This document shows positions 6,918-9,520 of a DNA stretch of 9,520 bases, piece by piece. The notes beneath the pieces were generated by a model, which saw only the letters and a list, made by a program, of their open reading frames with translations, had not been told where the DNA came from and searched no databases. Origin of the DNA: Paracoccaceae bacterium (GTDB lineage: Bacteria > Pseudomonadota > Alphaproteobacteria > Rhodobacterales > Rhodobacteraceae); NCBI GenBank assembly GCA_002401945.1, contig NVUP01000008.1, forward strand, positions 100,750-110,269, written 5' to 3'. A program made the position numbers and the translations under genes. Every line of letters starts with the position of its first letter. The first letter of the stretch is position 1.

Positions 6918-9427
6918 GTTGGACCACCATCCTTGGCTCGGTGGTGATGATCGGTCACAGCCTCATTGGCCCGGACAACCCGCAAATGCTGGATCAATTG
7001 CTCAACACCCGCAGCCAAGCCCCGGTGAGTGTTGAGGCGCAGATCATCAATGGTGCGCCGCTGCAATACAATTGGGATCACGCCGACAGTGCCGAGGGCA
7101 TCAATGCCCGCATCCGGCTGCGCCAGCCAGCGGGTGCAGTGATCGTGACCGAGGCAATCCCGCTGGCCAATCATCTAAAGTGGAGCGGCACCCCCGAGGC
7201 GGTCACCCGGTTCTACTATCTGTCCCGCGCCGCCAACCCGGATGTGCAGTTCTACCTGCAGGAAACCTGGCACAGCCTGCGCAGTGGCAGCGGTGAGGTG
7301 GTCGAGTTTGACGACGGCATGGCCATCCCCTGGCGCCAGCGATTGGCGCAGGATCTACCGCGCTGGCAAGGGGTGGTGAACAAGGTCAACGGCAATACCG
7401 GTGGCAACATAAAACTGCTGCCCGCCGGTCAGGCCATGGCGCGGCTGGATGACGCGATTCAGGCAGGCACGGTTCCCGGACTGACCCGTATCGATGATGT
7501 CTTCGTCGATGACATTCACCCCAATGATATCGGGTTCTACTTCCTGGCCCTGCTGCAATACGGCGTACTGACCGGCGACAGCCCGCTGGGCCTGCCACAC
7601 CAGCTCAGCAACCGGTGGGGTGCGAATTATGCAGCGCCCTCCCCCGAGTTGGCCACACGGTTGCAACAGATCGCCTGGGAGGCTGCGCGCAGCACCGAGA
7701 CGCGCACCGCCCTGCCCCCCGACCCAATTGCGCTACCCGACGAGCCGGTAATGGCGCGGCTCAACAGTCCGGTCTCTGCCGTGGCCGCTGCTATCCCCTC
7801 AGCCCGCCGCCAGCCCATCGCCATTAATCTGGCGGCGATTGCCGACTGGAGCCCGCAGGCACCGTTTCTGGATCATTTCAAAACCGCGCGCCCTTGGATC
7901 GGCCATATCGCAGGGCAATGGGGGGGGGCCGGGCATGAGGATCTGGCCAGTGCTGGTTATCTGGACCCCGACGGCTGGCCCACCGCCATCCCGCCCGAGC
8001 TGGGATCCATTGGCACCGTAATCTTGACCGACCTGCCCGAGAGTGCCACCTCGCTGGCCGGGCGCTACCTGCTGCGCTTTGATGGCGATGGCATTGTCGA
8101 GGTCTCGGGTCGCGGTCGCAACGTGCGCTACGGCAAGGGGCAGGTCTGGTTTGATTACGCCCCCGGCCCCGGTCCGGTTGAGATCCGCATTCAGCGTACC
8201 GACCGCGAGCATACAGACAATTATGTGCGCAATATCACGGTGGTCAAACAGCAACATCTGGACGCCTATGACAGCGGCGCGGTGTTCAACCCGCTGTGGC
8301 TAAAACGATTGCAGGGTTTTGCGGCGCTGCGATTCATGGATTGGATGGCCACCAATGGGTCCGCCCAGGTTGGCTGGGAGGATCGTCCGCAGCTCAGCGA
8401 CTACACCTGGGGCCGCAAGGGTGTGCCCGCCGAAGTAATGCTGGCATTGGCCGATCAACTGGGCACCGCCCCCTGGTTCACCATGCCACATGCCGCTGAT
8501 GACAGCTATTTCCGCCAGTTTGCCATGCTGGTCGCAGCCGGGCTGGATGAGGACCGCAAGGCCTATGTGGAATACTCAAACGAGGTGTGGAACTGGCAAT
8601 TTCCTCAGGCCAAATGGGCCGATGATCAGGCTCGCGCCCGCTGGGGTGGCGATGATTTATGGATGCAGTATTACGGCGGTCGCGCGGCTGAGATGGCGCA
8701 GATCTGGAGTCTGGCCTTTGGCGAGCGCGCTTCGGAGCAATTGGTTCGGGTGATGGCCACCCAGACTGGCTGGCTGGGCTTGGAGCAACAGATCCTCACG
8801 GCGCCTCTGTGGGTGGCGGAACAGCCCGACCGCCATGCCCCCGCCGCCTATTTTGATGCCTATGCGGTGACTGGTTATTTTGGCGGCATTCTGGGGCTCA
8901 GGGACCGGGCTGGCGTGGTGCGCGCCTGGATCGCCGACAGTGCTGAACGGGCAAGTGACGTCGCCAATGACAAAGGTTTAGCGGGCGAGAGCCGCCGCGA
9001 TTTCATTGCCGCGCATCAATATGACGTGGCCAGTGCTCAGGCCGGAGCCGAGCTGCGCGACGGGCTGATCTCGGGAGATCCGGCGGATACTTTGGCTGAC
9101 CTGTTGGGCCGAGTGCTGCCTTATCACGCTAAAATTGCAACGGAACAGGGGCTGGACCTGATCATGTACGAAGGCGGCAGCCATGTGGTGGGCATTGGCC
9201 CAATGGTTGATGACGCCGCGCTGACCGGGTTTTTCACCCATTTCAACTATACAGCTGAGATGGGCGCACTTTACGCCGAGTTGCTGGCCGGATGGCAGGC
9301 CTTGGGCGGGCAGATGTTCACCGCCTATGTTGATGTCTATACCCCGGCCAAATGGGGCAGTTGGGGCGCTTTGCGCCACCTAAACGACAACAACCCGCGC
9401 TGGGATTCCTTGGAGGCGGTGAAGTGA
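6914..9427 (+). CDS. SGNH-like domain fused to a clan GH-A-like glycosidase
   Basis: This 837-residue protein has two parts. Residues 1-260 repeat the architecture of the preceding protein: GHSLIGPD with Ser16, VTEAIPL 78, YLQETWHSL 114, LLPAGQAM 168, DDIHPNDIG with D199 and H202, and GLPHQL 226. After a Pro/Ala-rich linker (about 265-310) comes a beta-rich region (about 380-445). A barrel-like part follows: YVEYSNEVWNW (551-561) resembles the Asn-Glu acid/base strand of clan GH-A, giving E557, and LIMYEGGSH (749-757) offers nucleophile E753. MATQTGW (614-620) and FTAYVDVYTPAKWGSWGAL (802-820) complete the pattern of these large, mostly unstudied proteins, often annotated as cellulose-binding. 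It probably cleaves or remodels a polysaccharide. No signal peptide is visible, which is odd for such a protein. A G9 run lies at 7920-7928. Both ends overlap neighbours (ATGA and GTGA). Confidence 0.82.
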   Translation: MSWTTILGSVVMIGHSLIGPDNPQMLDQLLNTRSQAPVSVEAQIINGAPLQYNWDHADSAEGINARIRLRQPAGAVIVTEAIPLANHLKWSGTPEAVTRFYYLSRAANPDVQFYLQETWHSLRSGSGEVVEFDDGMAIPWRQRLAQDLPRWQGVVNKVNGNTGGNIKLLPAGQAMARLDDAIQAGTVPGLTRIDDVFVDDIHPNDIGFYFLALLQYGVLTGDSPLGLPHQLSNRWGANYAAPSPELATRLQQIAWEAARSTETRTALPPDPIALPDEPVMARLNSPVSAVAAAIPSARRQPIAINLAAIADWSPQAPFLDHFKTARPWIGHIAGQWGGAGHEDLASAGYLDPDGWPTAIPPELGSIGTVILTDLPESATSLAGRYLLRFDGDGIVEVSGRGRNVRYGKGQVWFDYAPGPGPVEIRIQRTDREHTDNYVRNITVVKQQHLDAYDSGAVFNPLWLKRLQGFAALRFMDWMATNGSAQVGWEDRPQLSDYTWGRKGVPAEVMLALADQLGTAPWFTMPHAADDSYFRQFAMLVAAGLDEDRKAYVEYSNEVWNWQFPQAKWADDQARARWGGDDLWMQYYGGRAAEMAQIWSLAFGERASEQLVRVMATQTGWLGLEQQILTAPLWVAEQPDRHAPAAYFDAYAVTGYFGGILGLRDRAGVVRAWIADSAERASDVANDKGLAGESRRDFIAAHQYDVASAQAGAELRDGLISGDPADTLADLLGRVLPYHAKIATEQGLDLIMYEGGSHVVGIGPMVDDAALTGFFTHFNYTAEMGALYAELLAGWQALGGQMFTAYVDVYTPAKWGSWGALRHLNDNNPRWDSLEAVK
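7920..7928 (+). repeat. G9 homopolymer inside the SGNH-glycosidase gene
   Basis: Nine consecutive G bases encode part of Trp-Gly-Gly-Ala at residues 336-339. The frame stays open across it. Tracts of this length can slip during replication or cause sequencing errors; nothing else here suggests deliberate phase variation. Confidence 0.9.
9412..9416 (+). promoter_or_regulatory. Shine-Dalgarno supporting a GTG start at 9424
   Basis: GGAGG lies 7 bases before GTG at 9424, inside the end of the fusion gene. It supports a GTG start overlapping the TGA at 9425-9427. Confidence 0.7.
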
Positions 9428-9520
9428 GCCGCCTGATCTCGGTGCTGATCCCGGCCCATGACGAGGCCGACTATATCGAGGCCTGTCTGAAGGCGCTGTT
9501 TGCCTGCCAGCCGCTGCCCA
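9424..9520 (+). CDS. Family 2 glycosyltransferase, 5' part (3' end outside window)
   Basis: A GTG start overlaps the previous stop as GTGA. The first 32 residues read MSRLISVLIPAHDEADYIE and then ACLKALFACQPLP. The pattern ISVLIPAHDEADYIEACL is the first beta strand and nucleotide-binding loop of GT-A fold family 2 glycosyltransferases (usual form: VSVIIPAYNEEEYIEECL). Only the N-terminus is in the window, so length, catalytic residues and membrane segments cannot be judged. With the glycosyltransferase at 1-726, it brackets the NRPS and hydrolase genes within one glycan-assembly operon. Confidence 0.85.
   Translation, partial: MSRLISVLIPAHDEADYIEACLKALFACQPLP

Noticed and set aside
1..9520. 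Promoters, terminators, attachment sites, CRISPR or insertion sequences
   Set aside because: Genes abut or overlap throughout, the largest gap is 13 bases, and I saw no transposase, no regularly spaced repeats and no hairpin followed by a T run.

Overview
The window is a tightly packed stretch of GC-rich bacterial DNA. All six genes lie on the + strand and there is essentially no intergenic space. The GC content, codon choice and protein style suggest an alphaproteobacterium, most likely a marine Rhodobacterales (Roseobacter-type) species. That assignment is inferred from general appearance, because there is no rRNA or other marker here.

Layout: (1) 1-726 is the 3' part of a family 2 glycosyltransferase. 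(2) 723-5318 is a 1531-residue NRPS-like protein with the order formyltransferase, shortened condensation-like region, adenylation domain split by a luciferase-like FMN monooxygenase, and peptidyl carrier. (3) 5315-6001 is a Sfp/EntD-type phosphopantetheinyl transferase that can activate that carrier. (4) 6015-6917 is a secreted-looking SGNH/GDSL-like hydrolase. (5) 6914-9427 is an 837-residue protein whose N-terminal third is a second copy of the SGNH-like domain, fused to a beta-rich region and a clan GH-A-like glycosidase barrel. (6) 9424-9520 is the start of another family 2 glycosyltransferase.

Four of the five junctions are 4-base ATGA or GTGA stop/start overlaps. The fifth is a 13-base gap with a strong Shine-Dalgarno. 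The window therefore looks like the interior of one translationally coupled operon. No promoter, terminator, RNA gene, mobile element or CRISPR is visible, and no gene-free stretch exceeds 13 bases.

How the parts may work together (inference): the NRPS-like enzyme would load an amino acid, possibly glycine judging from partial pocket residues. It would N-formylate it as in formyl-initiated NRPSs, oxidise it on the carrier with the embedded flavin domain, and hold it as a thioester. The enzyme has no thioesterase, reductase or complete condensation domain, so the product must leave in trans. Flanking glycosyltransferases, a glycosidase-like protein and two SGNH-like esterase/acyltransferase-like modules point to a cell-surface or extracellular glycan, or a glycosylated small molecule, that carries or is processed with this acyl group. 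I know of no described pathway that matches this combination.
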